Positions 16,601-28,340 of a DNA stretch of 40,513 nt are shown here, in pieces. The notes under the pieces are model-generated. The model ran no database searches. It was not told where the DNA came from and saw only the letters and a program-made list of their open reading frames with translations. The stretch's first letter is position 1; each line of letters begins with the position of its first letter. The DNA lies in assembly GCF_030250645.1 (NCBI RefSeq), contig NZ_JASSVS010000018.1, positions 1 to 40,513 on the forward strand, given 5' to 3'. A program made the translations under genes and the position numbers. This DNA is from Marinobacter azerbaijanicus. GTDB taxonomy: Bacteria; Pseudomonadota; Gammaproteobacteria; Pseudomonadales; Oleiphilaceae.

Positions 16601-17733
16601 GCGCCCTGAAAGGGCAGGAAGTCATCAGCGGGCCGGGCCTGAAGAAGGGTGCCAAGCTTGACGAGTCTTACCTGGCAGAGCTGCCGCGTGACGACTGGTT
16701 CAAGTTGCGCATGAAGGACGAGACGCTGAACGAGCTGCTGGAGAAATCCGAGCAGGGCCTGGAAGATCGCAAGAAAGAGCATGAAGCGCGCTTTGACGAC
16801 AAGAAAGGCAAGCTGCAGCAGGGCGACGACCTTGCTCCGGGCGTTCTCAAGATCGTCAAGGTGTACCTTGCGATCAAGCGTCGGATTCAGCCGGGTGACA
16901 AGATGGCCGGCCGTCACGGTAACAAGGGTGTTATCTCTGCGGTTATGCCGATCGAGGACATGCCTTACGACGAGTACGGCAACACCGTTGATATCGTGCT
17001 GAACCCGCTGGGTGTTCCGTCGCGGATGAACGTTGGTCAGGTTCTTGAGACCCACCTGGGTGCCGCCGCGAAGGGGCTGGGTGAGCGCATCAGCCGGATG
17101 CTGGATGAGCAGCGCAAGATCGCTGAACTCCGCAGCCTGCTGGATGAGATCTACAATCACTCGGATGAGGTTACCCATGTGGACCTGGATTCGCTGAGTG
17201 ACAAGGAGATCCTGGCGCTGGCCAATAACCTGCGCTCGGGTGTTCCCATGGCAACGCCGGTGTTCGACGGTGCCAAGGAAGCTGAGGTCAAGCGCATGCT
17301 TGAGCTGGCTGGTCTGAGTACCACTGGCCAGACTGTGCTGTATGACGGCCGTACCGGCGACGAGTTTGACCGTCCGGTGACTGTTGGCTACATGTACATT
17401 CTCAAGCTGAATCACCTGATCGACGACAAGATGCATGCTCGTTCCACCGGTTCGTACAGCCTGGTTACCCAGCAGCCGCTGGGTGGTAAGGCGCAGTTCG
17501 GTGGTCAGCGCTTCGGTGAGATGGAAGTGTGGGCCCTCGAGGCTTACGGTGCGGCGTATACGCTGCAGGAAATGCTTACCGTGAAGTCTGATGATGTGAA
17601 TGGTCGGACCAAGATGTACAAGAACATTGTCGATGGCGATCATCGTATGGAGCCGGGCATGCCCGAGTCCTTCAATGTTCTGGTCAAGGAAATCCGCTCG
17701 CTGGGTATCGACATCGAGCTGGAATCCGACTGA
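13657..17733 (+). CDS. rpoB: DNA-directed RNA polymerase beta subunit
   Basis: The 1358-residue subunit forms one pincer of RNA polymerase and carries the rifampicin pocket. ATG 13657 gives [15 protein letters not shown], the usual start, with GGGGA at good spacing; ATG 13651 is too close to that site. The rifampicin region is intact with the usual sensitive residues ([21 protein letters not shown], then [18 protein letters not shown]). The C-terminal part has [11 protein letters not shown] and [24 protein letters not shown]. Length is close to Pseudomonas and E. coli. rpoC follows after a 77-base spacer with a hairpin. Confidence 0.99.
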   Translation: [1358 protein letters not shown]

Positions 17734-17757
17734 GCCGAATTGTTTTTGGCAGCGTGA

Positions 17758-17779
17758 GCGGGTACCGGTCGGTACCCGC
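17758..17779 (+). other. Perfect hairpin between rpoB and rpoC
   Basis: GCGGGTACC (17758-17766) and GGTACCCGC (17771-17779) form a perfect 9-bp stem with a 4-base loop. No T run follows, so it is not an intrinsic terminator; it may be an mRNA processing or stability element. Confidence 0.7.
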
Positions 17780-17810
17780 CCGAGAATAACGCCATCCGGA
17801 GCTGTTACTG

Positions 17811-22025
<4,215 letters not shown>

Positions 22026-22092
22026 GTTGGCCGGCACCGCCACCCGCCGGTAGTTACGTACGCCGCGGGTGGTTAAAAAGAGATCAGTCATC

Positions 22093-22121
22093 TTGACTGT
22101 TCGGGGGCGCAGGCTTACACT
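22093..22121 (+). promoter_or_regulatory. Strong sigma70 promoter of the str operon
   Basis: TTGACT (22093-22098), a 17-base spacer and TACACT (22116-22121) precede a GC-containing discriminator (TGCGACCCTC). Transcription would start near 22128, about 66 bases before rpsL. Confidence 0.8.
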
Positions 22122-22136
22122 TGCGACCCTCAAATT

Positions 22137-22159
22137 TTACCCCCGCGTGCCGGGGGTAA
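22137..22159 (+). other. Hairpin in the rpsL leader
   Basis: TTACCCCCG (22137-22145) and CGGGGGTAA (22151-22159) form a perfect 9-bp stem with loop CGTGC, about 9 bases after the predicted transcript start and 21 bases before the ribosome-binding site GGAG at 22181. It has no T run. It may protect the 5' end of the str mRNA or bind a regulator. Confidence 0.7.
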
Positions 22160-22193
22160 GTTTCATTGATACGGTTTTTTGGAGTTTGCTTAC

Positions 22194-22568
22194 ATGGCAA
22201 CGATTAATCAGTTGGTGCGTAAGCCTCGTAAACGCAAGGCAGCCAAGAGCGACGTTCCTGCTCTGCAGGCCTGTCCTCAGCGCCGTGGTGTGTGCACTCG
22301 TGTATACACTACAACGCCGAAGAAGCCGAACTCAGCACTGCGTAAAGTGTGCCGTGTTCGCCTGACTAACGGCTACGAGGTTTCCTCATACATTGGTGGT
22401 GAAGGTCACAACCTTCAGGAGCACAGTGTTGTGCTTATCCGTGGCGGTCGAGTAAAAGACCTTCCGGGTGTGCGCTATCACACTGTTCGCGGAACGCTGG
22501 ACACCCAGGGTGTACAGAACCGTAAGCAGGGCCGCTCCAAGTACGGTGCAAAACGACCCAAGTCCTGA
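22194..22568 (+). CDS. rpsL: 30S ribosomal protein S12
   Basis: The 124-residue protein lines the decoding centre and is the streptomycin target. Lys43 (TPKKPNS) and Lys88 (GGRVKDLPGVRYH) are the usual streptomycin-sensitive residues. ATG 22194 gives MATINQLVRKPRK with GGAG nine bases upstream; an upstream in-frame ATG at 22179 precedes that site and is rejected. First gene of the str operon. Confidence 0.99.
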   Translation: MATINQLVRKPRKRKAAKSDVPALQACPQRRGVCTRVYTTTPKKPNSALRKVCRVRLTNGYEVSSYIGGEGHNLQEHSVVLIRGGRVKDLPGVRYHTVRGTLDTQGVQNRKQGRSKYGAKRPKS

Positions 22569-22666
22569 TGTCCCACGCGGGTGTCTTTTATCGTTGCTAC
22601 GTAGAACGGTAAGAGTAAGGCTGAGTAGCTGATGCTATCTCAGGGGTTCCTGAAGACCTTTAAATA

Positions 22667-22680
22667 GATAAGGGCTTATC
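22667..22680 (+). promoter_or_regulatory. Hairpin covering the rpsG ribosome-binding site
   Basis: GATAAG (22667-22672) and CTTATC (22675-22680) are complementary around the AAGGG ribosome-binding site, directly before the rpsG ATG. In E. coli the rpsL-rpsG spacer is the target of S7 repression; here the 113-base spacer could have the same role, but no S7 site was aligned. Confidence 0.4.
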
Positions 22681-22681
22681 G

Positions 22682-23152
22682 ATGCCTAGAAGAAGAGTTG
22701 CAGCAAAACGGGAAATTATCCCGGATCCTAAGTTTCATAGCGCACGGCTGGCCAAGTTCATCAACCATGTGATGGAAAGTGGCAAGAAAGCTGTTGCAGA
22801 GCGCATTGTTTATGGCGCGCTCGATATTGTCGCCGACAAATCCAAGGAAGAGCCGATCGAGATGTTCGAGAAGGCCCTGGAAAACATCCAGCCGATGGTC
22901 GAGGTCAAGTCCCGTCGTGTTGGTGGTGCTACCTACCAGGTGCCGGTTGAAGTACGGCCTTCCCGTCAGAACGCGCTGGCCATGCGCTGGCTCGTAGAAT
23001 ATTCACGGAAGCGTGGTGAAAAGTCCATGGCGCAGCGTCTGGCAGGTGAGATCCTGGATGCCGCTGATAGCAAGGGCTCCGCTGTTAAGAAGCGCGAAGA
23101 CGTTCATCGCATGGCAGAAGCCAACAAGGCGTTCTCTCACTTCCGTTTCTAA
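22682..23152 (+). CDS. rpsG: 30S ribosomal protein S7
   Basis: The 156-residue protein starts assembly of the 30S head and contacts the E site. Typical segments are MPRRRVAAKREIIPDPKF, MESGKKAVAERIVYGALD, NIQPMVEVKSRRVGGATYQVPVEV and RKRGEKSMAQRLAGE. Length is standard. AAGGG precedes ATG 22682. fusA begins 18 bases after the stop. Confidence 0.99.
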   Translation: MPRRRVAAKREIIPDPKFHSARLAKFINHVMESGKKAVAERIVYGALDIVADKSKEEPIEMFEKALENIQPMVEVKSRRVGGATYQVPVEVRPSRQNALAMRWLVEYSRKRGEKSMAQRLAGEILDAADSKGSAVKKREDVHRMAEANKAFSHFRF

Positions 23153-23170
23153 TCAGCCGAGGTTTATACA

Positions 23171-25276
23171 GTGGCACGTAAGACTCCGATCAAGAGATAC
23201 AGAAATATTGGTATTTGCGCGCACGTTGATGCGGGCAAAACCACAACCACCGAGCGGGTGCTGTTCTATACAGGCATTTCCCACAAGATCGGTGAGGTTC
23301 ATGATGGCGCAGCAACCATGGACTGGATGGAGCAGGAGCAGGAGCGTGGTATCACCATCACGTCCGCTGCGACTACCTGTTTCTGGCAGGGCATGGACAA
23401 GCAATATCCCGAGCATCGCATCAACATCATCGACACCCCGGGGCACGTTGACTTTACTATCGAAGTAGAGCGCTCCCTGCGCGTACTCGACGGTGCGGTC
23501 GTGGTGTTCTGTGGTTCCTCGGGTGTTGAGCCGCAGTCCGAGACTGTCTGGCGTCAGGCCAACAAGTATGAAGTCCCCCGCATGGTTTTCGTCAACAAGA
23601 TGGACCGTGCCGGCGCTGACTTCCTGCGTGTTGTTGCCCAGATCAAGAATCGCCTTGGTGCGAACGCTGTTCCGGTCCAGTTGCCGATTGGTGCTGAAGA
23701 AGACTTTGCCGGTGTTATCGACCTGATCCGTAACAAGGCGATCTACTGGAACGAAGACGATGCCGGTGCAACCTATGACCAGCGCGATGTTCCGGAAGAA
23801 ATGGTCGAGGAAGTGGCCAAGTACCGCGAAGAAATGATGGAAGCGGCTGCGGAAGCCAACGAAGAGCTGATGGAACGCTACCTTGAAGAAGGCGAGCTGA
23901 ACATCGATGACATCAAGAAAGGTCTTCGTATCCGTACGCTTGCGAATGAGATCGTCATTGCGACCTGCGGCTCCGCATTCAAGAACAAGGGTGTTCAGGC
24001 GGTGCTCGATGCCGTTATTGAATTCCTGCCGGCACCGGATGAAGTCAAGGCCATCCGTGGTGAAGTGGACGAGGACGGCACTGAGGAAACTCGTCAGGCG
24101 GATGACGATGCGCCTTTCTCGGCACTCGCGTTCAAGATTGCCACCGACCCGTTTGTTGGTACGCTGACTTTCTTCCGTGTTTACTCCGGTAAGCTGGAAT
24201 CCGGCAACGCTGTTTACAATTCCGTAAAAGGCAAAAAAGAGCGTGTCGGCCGTATGGTCCAGATGCACTCCAAGGACCGTCAGGAAATCAAGGAAGTTCT
24301 TGCGGGTGATATTGCCGCGGCAATCGGCCTCAAGAGTGTCACTACCGGTGATACCCTGTGTGACGAAAACCACAAGATCATCCTGGAGCGCATGGAGTTC
24401 CCGGAGCCGGTTATTTCCGTAGCCGTTGAGCCGAAGTCCAAGGCTGACCAGGAGAAGATGGGTGTTGCTCTGGGCAAGCTGGCCCAGGAAGATCCTTCGT
24501 TCCGTGTGCGCACTGACGAAGAGTCCGGCCAGACCATCATCTCTGGCATGGGTGAGCTTCACCTGGACATCATCGTTGACCGCATGCGTCGCGAGTTCAA
24601 GGTGGAAGCAAACATTGGTAAGCCTCAGGTGGCCTACCGTGAATGCATCCGCAAGCCCGTGGATGTGGAAGGTAAGTTCGTACGTCAGTCCGGTGGTCGT
24701 GGTCAGTACGGTCACGTCAAGATCAAGCTTGAGCCGCTGCCTCTTGACGATGAAGATGGCGAGAACTTTATCTTCGTGAATGAAATCGTTGGTGGTGTCG
24801 TTCCCAAGGAATACATACCTGCTGTCCAGCAAGGCATTCAGGAGCAGATGCAGAACGGCTGTCTGGCCGGTTACCCGCTGCTGCGCATCAAGGCCACGCT
24901 GTACGATGGTTCTTACCACGACGTTGACTCCAATGAGATGGCCTTCAAGGTCGCCGGTTCCATGGCGATGAAGAAGGGCGCTCTGGAAGCCAGCCCAGCC
25001 CTTCTCGAGCCGATGATGAAGGTAGAGGTTGTTACCCCTGAAGATTACATGGGTGACGTAGTAGGCGACCTGAACCGTCGTCGCGGTCTCGTGCAGGGCA
25101 TGGAAGACATTCCTGCTGGCAAGCAGATTCGTGCCGAGGTTCCGTTGTCGGAGATGTTCGGTTACGCCACCGATCTGCGTTCAGCAACGCAGGGTCGGGC
25201 GTCTTATGCGATGGAGTTCTCCCGCTATATGGAAGCTCCTTCGAACATTGCCGAAGCGATCATTAAAAAGGGTTGA
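23171..25276 (+). CDS. fusA: Elongation factor G
   Basis: The 701-residue GTPase drives ribosomal translocation and, with RRF, ribosome recycling. Motifs are AHVDAGKTTTTE (17-28), the switch I segment ERGITITSAATT, DTPGHVDF and NKMDRAGA; domains II to V are complete, ending near YMEAPSNIAEAIIKK. The start is GTG 23171, giving MARKTPIKRYRNIGI, after GAGG. It sits in the usual str order, 35 bases before the second tuf gene. Confidence 0.99.
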   Translation: MARKTPIKRYRNIGICAHVDAGKTTTTERVLFYTGISHKIGEVHDGAATMDWMEQEQERGITITSAATTCFWQGMDKQYPEHRINIIDTPGHVDFTIEVERSLRVLDGAVVVFCGSSGVEPQSETVWRQANKYEVPRMVFVNKMDRAGADFLRVVAQIKNRLGANAVPVQLPIGAEEDFAGVIDLIRNKAIYWNEDDAGATYDQRDVPEEMVEEVAKYREEMMEAAAEANEELMERYLEEGELNIDDIKKGLRIRTLANEIVIATCGSAFKNKGVQAVLDAVIEFLPAPDEVKAIRGEVDEDGTEETRQADDDAPFSALAFKIATDPFVGTLTFFRVYSGKLESGNAVYNSVKGKKERVGRMVQMHSKDRQEIKEVLAGDIAAAIGLKSVTTGDTLCDENHKIILERMEFPEPVISVAVEPKSKADQEKMGVALGKLAQEDPSFRVRTDEESGQTIISGMGELHLDIIVDRMRREFKVEANIGKPQVAYRECIRKPVDVEGKFVRQSGGRGQYGHVKIKLEPLPLDDEDGENFIFVNEIVGGVVPKEYIPAVQQGIQEQMQNGCLAGYPLLRIKATLYDGSYHDVDSNEMAFKVAGSMAMKKGALEASPALLEPMMKVEVVTPEDYMGDVVGDLNRRRGLVQGMEDIPAGKQIRAEVPLSEMFGYATDLRSATQGRASYAMEFSRYMEAPSNIAEAIIKKG

Positions 25277-25311
25277 TCCCCAGGACTTAAGAAACAGGAA
25301 GAGGTGTAACC

Positions 25312-26508
25312 GTGTCTAAAGCAAAATTTGAGCGTAACAAGCCGCACGTAAACGTGGGCACCATTGGTCACGTAGACCATGGCAAGACCACGCTGACAGC
25401 CGCGCTGACTCGTGTATGTCACGAAGTGTGGGGTACTGGCAGCGCCAGCGCATTCGACCAGATCGATAACGCGCCGGAAGAGAAGGCTCGTGGTATCACT
25501 ATCGCGACGTCTCACGTTGAGTATGATTCACCGGCACGTCACTACGCGCACGTAGACTGCCCGGGCCACGCTGACTATGTGAAGAACATGATCACTGGTG
25601 CGGCGCAGATGGACGGCGCTATCCTGGTTTGCTCCGCAGCTGACGGCCCCATGCCGCAGACTCGTGAGCACATCCTGCTGTCCCGTCAGGTAGGCGTACC
25701 TTTCATCGTTGTGTTCCTGAACAAGGCGGACATGGTCGATGACGAGGAGTTGCTGGAGCTGGTCGAGATGGAAGTTCGCGAACTGCTTGAGCAGTACGAC
25801 TTCCCGGGTGACGACACGCCGATCATTACCGGTTCTGCGCTGATGGCGCTGGAAGGTAAGGACGACAACGAGATGGGTACTACTGCTGTCAGAAAGCTGG
25901 TAGAAGCCCTGGACGAGTACATCCCGGATCCGGAGCGCGCCATTGATCAGCCGTTCCTGATGCCGATCGAGGACGTCTTCTCTATCTCCGGTCGTGGTAC
26001 TGTGGTAACCGGTCGTGTCGAGCGTGGCATCATCAAGGTTGGTGACGAAGTGGAAATCGTCGGTATCAAGGATACCGTGAAGACCGTTTGTACCGGTGTT
26101 GAGATGTTCCGCAAGCTGCTGGACGAAGGTCGTGCTGGTGAGAACGTTGGTGTTCTGCTGCGTGGTACCAAGCGTGACGACGTTGAGCGTGGTCAGGTTC
26201 TGGCGGTTCCGGGTTCGATCACTCCGCACACCAAGTTCGAGTGTGAAGTGTACGTGCTGTCCAAGGAAGAAGGTGGTCGTCATACGCCGTTCTTCAAGGG
26301 CTATCGTCCGCAGTTCTACTTCCGTACCACCGACGTCACAGGTTCCTGTGAGCTGCCGGAAGGTGTGGAGATGGTAATGCCGGGTGACAACGTGAAGATG
26401 AGTGTTACCCTGATTGCTCCGATCGCCATGGAAGATGGCCTGCGCTTCGCGATTCGTGAAGGCGGCCGTACCGTTGGTGCCGGCGTTGTCTCAAAGATCA
26501 TCGAATAA
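25312..26508 (+). CDS. tufA: Elongation factor Tu, copy 2
   Basis: The 398-residue product has the same amino acid sequence as tufB at 8712. The start is GTG rather than ATG, preceded by GGAAGAGG. Bases 25313-26498 are identical to 8713-9898; the copies differ again at silent sites in the last codons (ATC and GAA here, ATT and GAG in copy 1). The flanks are unrelated, so these are true duplicates kept alike by gene conversion. It closes the str operon and a strong terminator follows 20 bases after the stop. Confidence 0.99.
   Translation: MSKAKFERNKPHVNVGTIGHVDHGKTTLTAALTRVCHEVWGTGSASAFDQIDNAPEEKARGITIATSHVEYDSPARHYAHVDCPGHADYVKNMITGAAQMDGAILVCSAADGPMPQTREHILLSRQVGVPFIVVFLNKADMVDDEELLELVEMEVRELLEQYDFPGDDTPIITGSALMALEGKDDNEMGTTAVRKLVEALDEYIPDPERAIDQPFLMPIEDVFSISGRGTVVTGRVERGIIKVGDEVEIVGIKDTVKTVCTGVEMFRKLLDEGRAGENVGVLLRGTKRDDVERGQVLAVPGSITPHTKFECEVYVLSKEEGGRHTPFFKGYRPQFYFRTTDVTGSCELPEGVEMVMPGDNVKMSVTLIAPIAMEDGLRFAIREGGRTVGAGVVSKIIE
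25313..26498 (+). repeat. tuf direct repeat, right copy (1186 bp)
   Basis: Partner of 8713-9898. Recombination between the two would delete or duplicate secE to fusA, including rpoBC. Confidence 0.93.
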
Positions 26509-26528
26509 TTGATTCGATTGGTCTGAGG

Positions 26529-26557
26529 AAAAAGGGGCTGAAACTCAGCCCCTTTTT
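26529..26557 (+). terminator. str operon terminator
   Basis: GGGGCTGA (26534-26541) pairs with TCAGCCCC (26545-26552) around a 3-base loop, flanked by A5 before and T5 after. It is a strong intrinsic terminator after tufA. Confidence 0.95.
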
Positions 26558-26605
26558 CTGTTTCAGCCGCACAATCTGACCCGGTAGAGTCACTGCTGAT
26601 CGCAG

Positions 26606-26634
26606 TTGACACTGCTGGGTATTATGCATACAAT
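26606..26634 (+). promoter_or_regulatory. Strong sigma70 promoter of the S10 operon
   Basis: TTGACA (26606-26611), exactly 17 bases, then TACAAT (26629-26634): one mismatch from the full consensus. The discriminator is GCGGCTCC. Transcription would begin near 26641, leaving a leader of about 60 bases, much shorter than the E. coli S10 leader. A 12-base palindrome CTAACTAGTTAG lies at 26659-26670. Confidence 0.88.
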
Positions 26635-26700
26635 GCGGCTCCTTTTTTTGAAGGTCGGCTAACTAGTTAGTAGCTGCTACGAGTGGAGTTTGGGTGCATC

Positions 26701-27012
26701 ATGCAAAGCCAAAAAATTCGAATCCGGTTGAAGGCGTTTGATTATCGCCTGATCGACCAGTCAACGCAGGAGATCGTCGACACCGCAAAGCGGACCGGCG
26801 CTCAAGTGCGTGGGCCAATCCCTCTGCCGACGCGGAAGGAAAAGTACACCGTTCTGATTTCCCCGCACGTCAATAAAGACGCGCGCGATCAGTACGAGAT
26901 TCGTACACACAAGCGTCTGCTGGACATCGTCGAGCCGACGGAAAAGACAGTAGATGCTTTGATGAAGCTGGATCTGGCAGCAGGTGTAGACGTTCAGATC
27001 AGCCTCGGCTAA
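26701..27012 (+). CDS. rpsJ: 30S ribosomal protein S10 / NusE
   Basis: The 103-residue protein sits in the 30S head and also works with NusB in antitermination. ATG 26701 gives [19 protein letters not shown], the usual start and length; GGAG lies 12 bases upstream, a little far. The conserved [36 protein letters not shown] region is present (quoted in part: [19 protein letters not shown]). First gene of the S10 operon, followed by a 72-base spacer with an rRNA-like segment. Confidence 0.98.
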
Positions 27013-27040
27013 CCAAGCGGTTAGTCTGTGTAACTGTCAT

Positions 27041-27070
27041 AAGGCCATAGAGGGTGAGAGCCCCGTACAC
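27041..27070 (+). promoter_or_regulatory. 23S rRNA-like segment upstream of rplC (possible ribosomal-protein binding site)
   Basis: Bases 27047-27070 read ATAGA followed by GGGTGAGAGCCCCGTACAC. From memory, E. coli 23S rRNA domain I (roughly nucleotides 300-330) reads AUACA followed by GGGUGACAGCCCCGUACAC, so 22 of 24 positions agree. The segment can form GGGT-GAGA-GCCC. It ends two bases before the rplC ribosome-binding site (AAGAGG at 27073-27078). Domain I is where L4 binds, and rplD (L4) is the second gene downstream. The role in autoregulation is inference. Confidence 0.6.
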
Positions 27071-27084
27071 TTAAGAGGTGAAAC

Positions 27085-27723
27085 ATGGCAATTGGAATTG
27101 TCGGTCGCAAGGCCGGTATGACCCGTATTTTTACGGAAGACGGGCAGGCGCTGCCCGTAACGGTAATTGAGGTTGAACCCAACCGCATTACCCAATTGAA
27201 AACTCTTGAAAGCGATGGCTATCGTGCGGTTCAGGTAACCGTTGGTAAGCGTCGTTCCTCACGTGTGACCAAAAGCGAAGCGGGCCATTACGCCAAAGCC
27301 GGAGTAGAGGCAGGTCGTGGTCTGTGGGAATTCCGCCTCGCCGATGGTGAAGGTGAAGATCTGGCGGCAGGCGGTGAAATCACTGCTTCCATCTTTGAAG
27401 ATGGCCAGGTCGTGGATGCTATGGGTCAGTCCAAGGGTAAGGGTTTCCAGGGCGGTGTTAAGCGCTGGAACTTCGCCATGCAGGACGCCACACACGGTAA
27501 CTCCCTTTCTCATCGTGCGCCGGGTTCTATCGGTCAGAACCAGACTCCGGGCAAGGTATTCAAGGGCAAAAAGATGGCGGGCCAGATGGGCAATGCGCAG
27601 GTGACTGTGCAGAACCTGCAAGTCGTCCGTGTCGACGCCGAGCGCAACATTCTGCTGATTCGTGGTGCCGTTCCGGGCGCGACCGGCGGAAATGTTGTCA
27701 TCAAGCCTGCAGTTAAAGCCTGA
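27085..27723 (+). CDS. rplC: 50S ribosomal protein L3
   Basis: The 212-residue protein starts 50S assembly and reaches the peptidyl transferase centre. It begins MAIGIVGRKAGMTRIF and contains GFQGGVKRWNF and GSIGQNQTPGKVFKGKKM, the loop whose glutamine is methylated by PrmB in E. coli. AAGAGG precedes the ATG by only a few bases. The upstream spacer carries the 23S-like segment, which could block this start when bound. rplD follows after 11 bases. Confidence 0.99.
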   Translation: MAIGIVGRKAGMTRIFTEDGQALPVTVIEVEPNRITQLKTLESDGYRAVQVTVGKRRSSRVTKSEAGHYAKAGVEAGRGLWEFRLADGEGEDLAAGGEITASIFEDGQVVDAMGQSKGKGFQGGVKRWNFAMQDATHGNSLSHRAPGSIGQNQTPGKVFKGKKMAGQMGNAQVTVQNLQVVRVDAERNILLIRGAVPGATGGNVVIKPAVKA

Positions 27724-27734
27724 GGAGCGGTGCG

Positions 27735-28340
27735 ATGGAATTGACAATTACAGGTAGCGGCAAGGGAATTTCTGTTTCCGACGCCGCGTTCGCCAAAGAT
27801 TTTAACGAGTCGCTGGTTCACCAGGTGGTTACTGCTTATATGGCAGGCGCTCGCCAGGGTACCAAGGCTCAAAAGACGCGTTCTGAAGTCGCCGGCGGTG
27901 GTAAGAAGCCGTGGCGTCAGAAGGGCACTGGTCGTGCCCGTGCCGGTACTATCTGCAGCCCGATCTGGCGCTCCGGTGGTGTTACCTTTGCTGCCAAGCC
28001 CCGTAGCTTCGAGCAGAAAGTTAACCGCAAGATGTACCGCGCAGCGATGCGCTCCATTTTTTCAGAGCTGGTTCGCCAGGAGCGTCTGGTCGTTGTTGAC
28101 GACATGAATGTTGACAGCCCCAAGACCAAGGCGTTCAGCGCCAAGCTGAAGGACATCGGTGTTACCAATGCACTGATTCTCTCCGAGAACGTTGAGCAGA
28201 ATCTGCACCTGGCCTCGCGCAACATCCCGCACATTGACGTGCGTGATATCGCTGGCCTGGATCCGGTTAGCCTGGTTGCCTTCGAGAAGGTCGTTGTGAC
28301 TGTTCCCGCTCTGAAGAAAATCGAGGAGATGCTGGGATGA
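27735..28340 (+). CDS. rplD: 50S ribosomal protein L4
   Basis: The 201-residue protein lines the exit tunnel; in E. coli it also represses the S10 operon by transcription attenuation and by a translational block. Visible segments are GTKAQKTRSEVAGGGKKPWRQKGTGRARAG (in part: GGGKKPWRQKGTGRARAG), the tunnel loop, and PHIDVRDIAGLDPVSLVAFEK near the C-terminus. The stop overlaps rplW (ATGA). The family role makes it the leading candidate to bind the 23S-like segment at 27041-27070. Confidence 0.99.
   Translation: MELTITGSGKGISVSDAAFAKDFNESLVHQVVTAYMAGARQGTKAQKTRSEVAGGGKKPWRQKGTGRARAGTICSPIWRSGGVTFAAKPRSFEQKVNRKMYRAAMRSIFSELVRQERLVVVDDMNVDSPKTKAFSAKLKDIGVTNALILSENVEQNLHLASRNIPHIDVRDIAGLDPVSLVAFEKVVVTVPALKKIEEMLG

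Noticed and set aside
23153..24919. 588-residue minus-strand open frame inside fusA
   Set aside because: Antisense shadow with no family resemblance.
26641..26700. E. coli-type S10 leader with L4 attenuator before rpsJ
   Set aside because: The predicted leader is only about 60 bases and shows just a 12-base palindrome and a T run with weak pairing, not the multi-hairpin structure.
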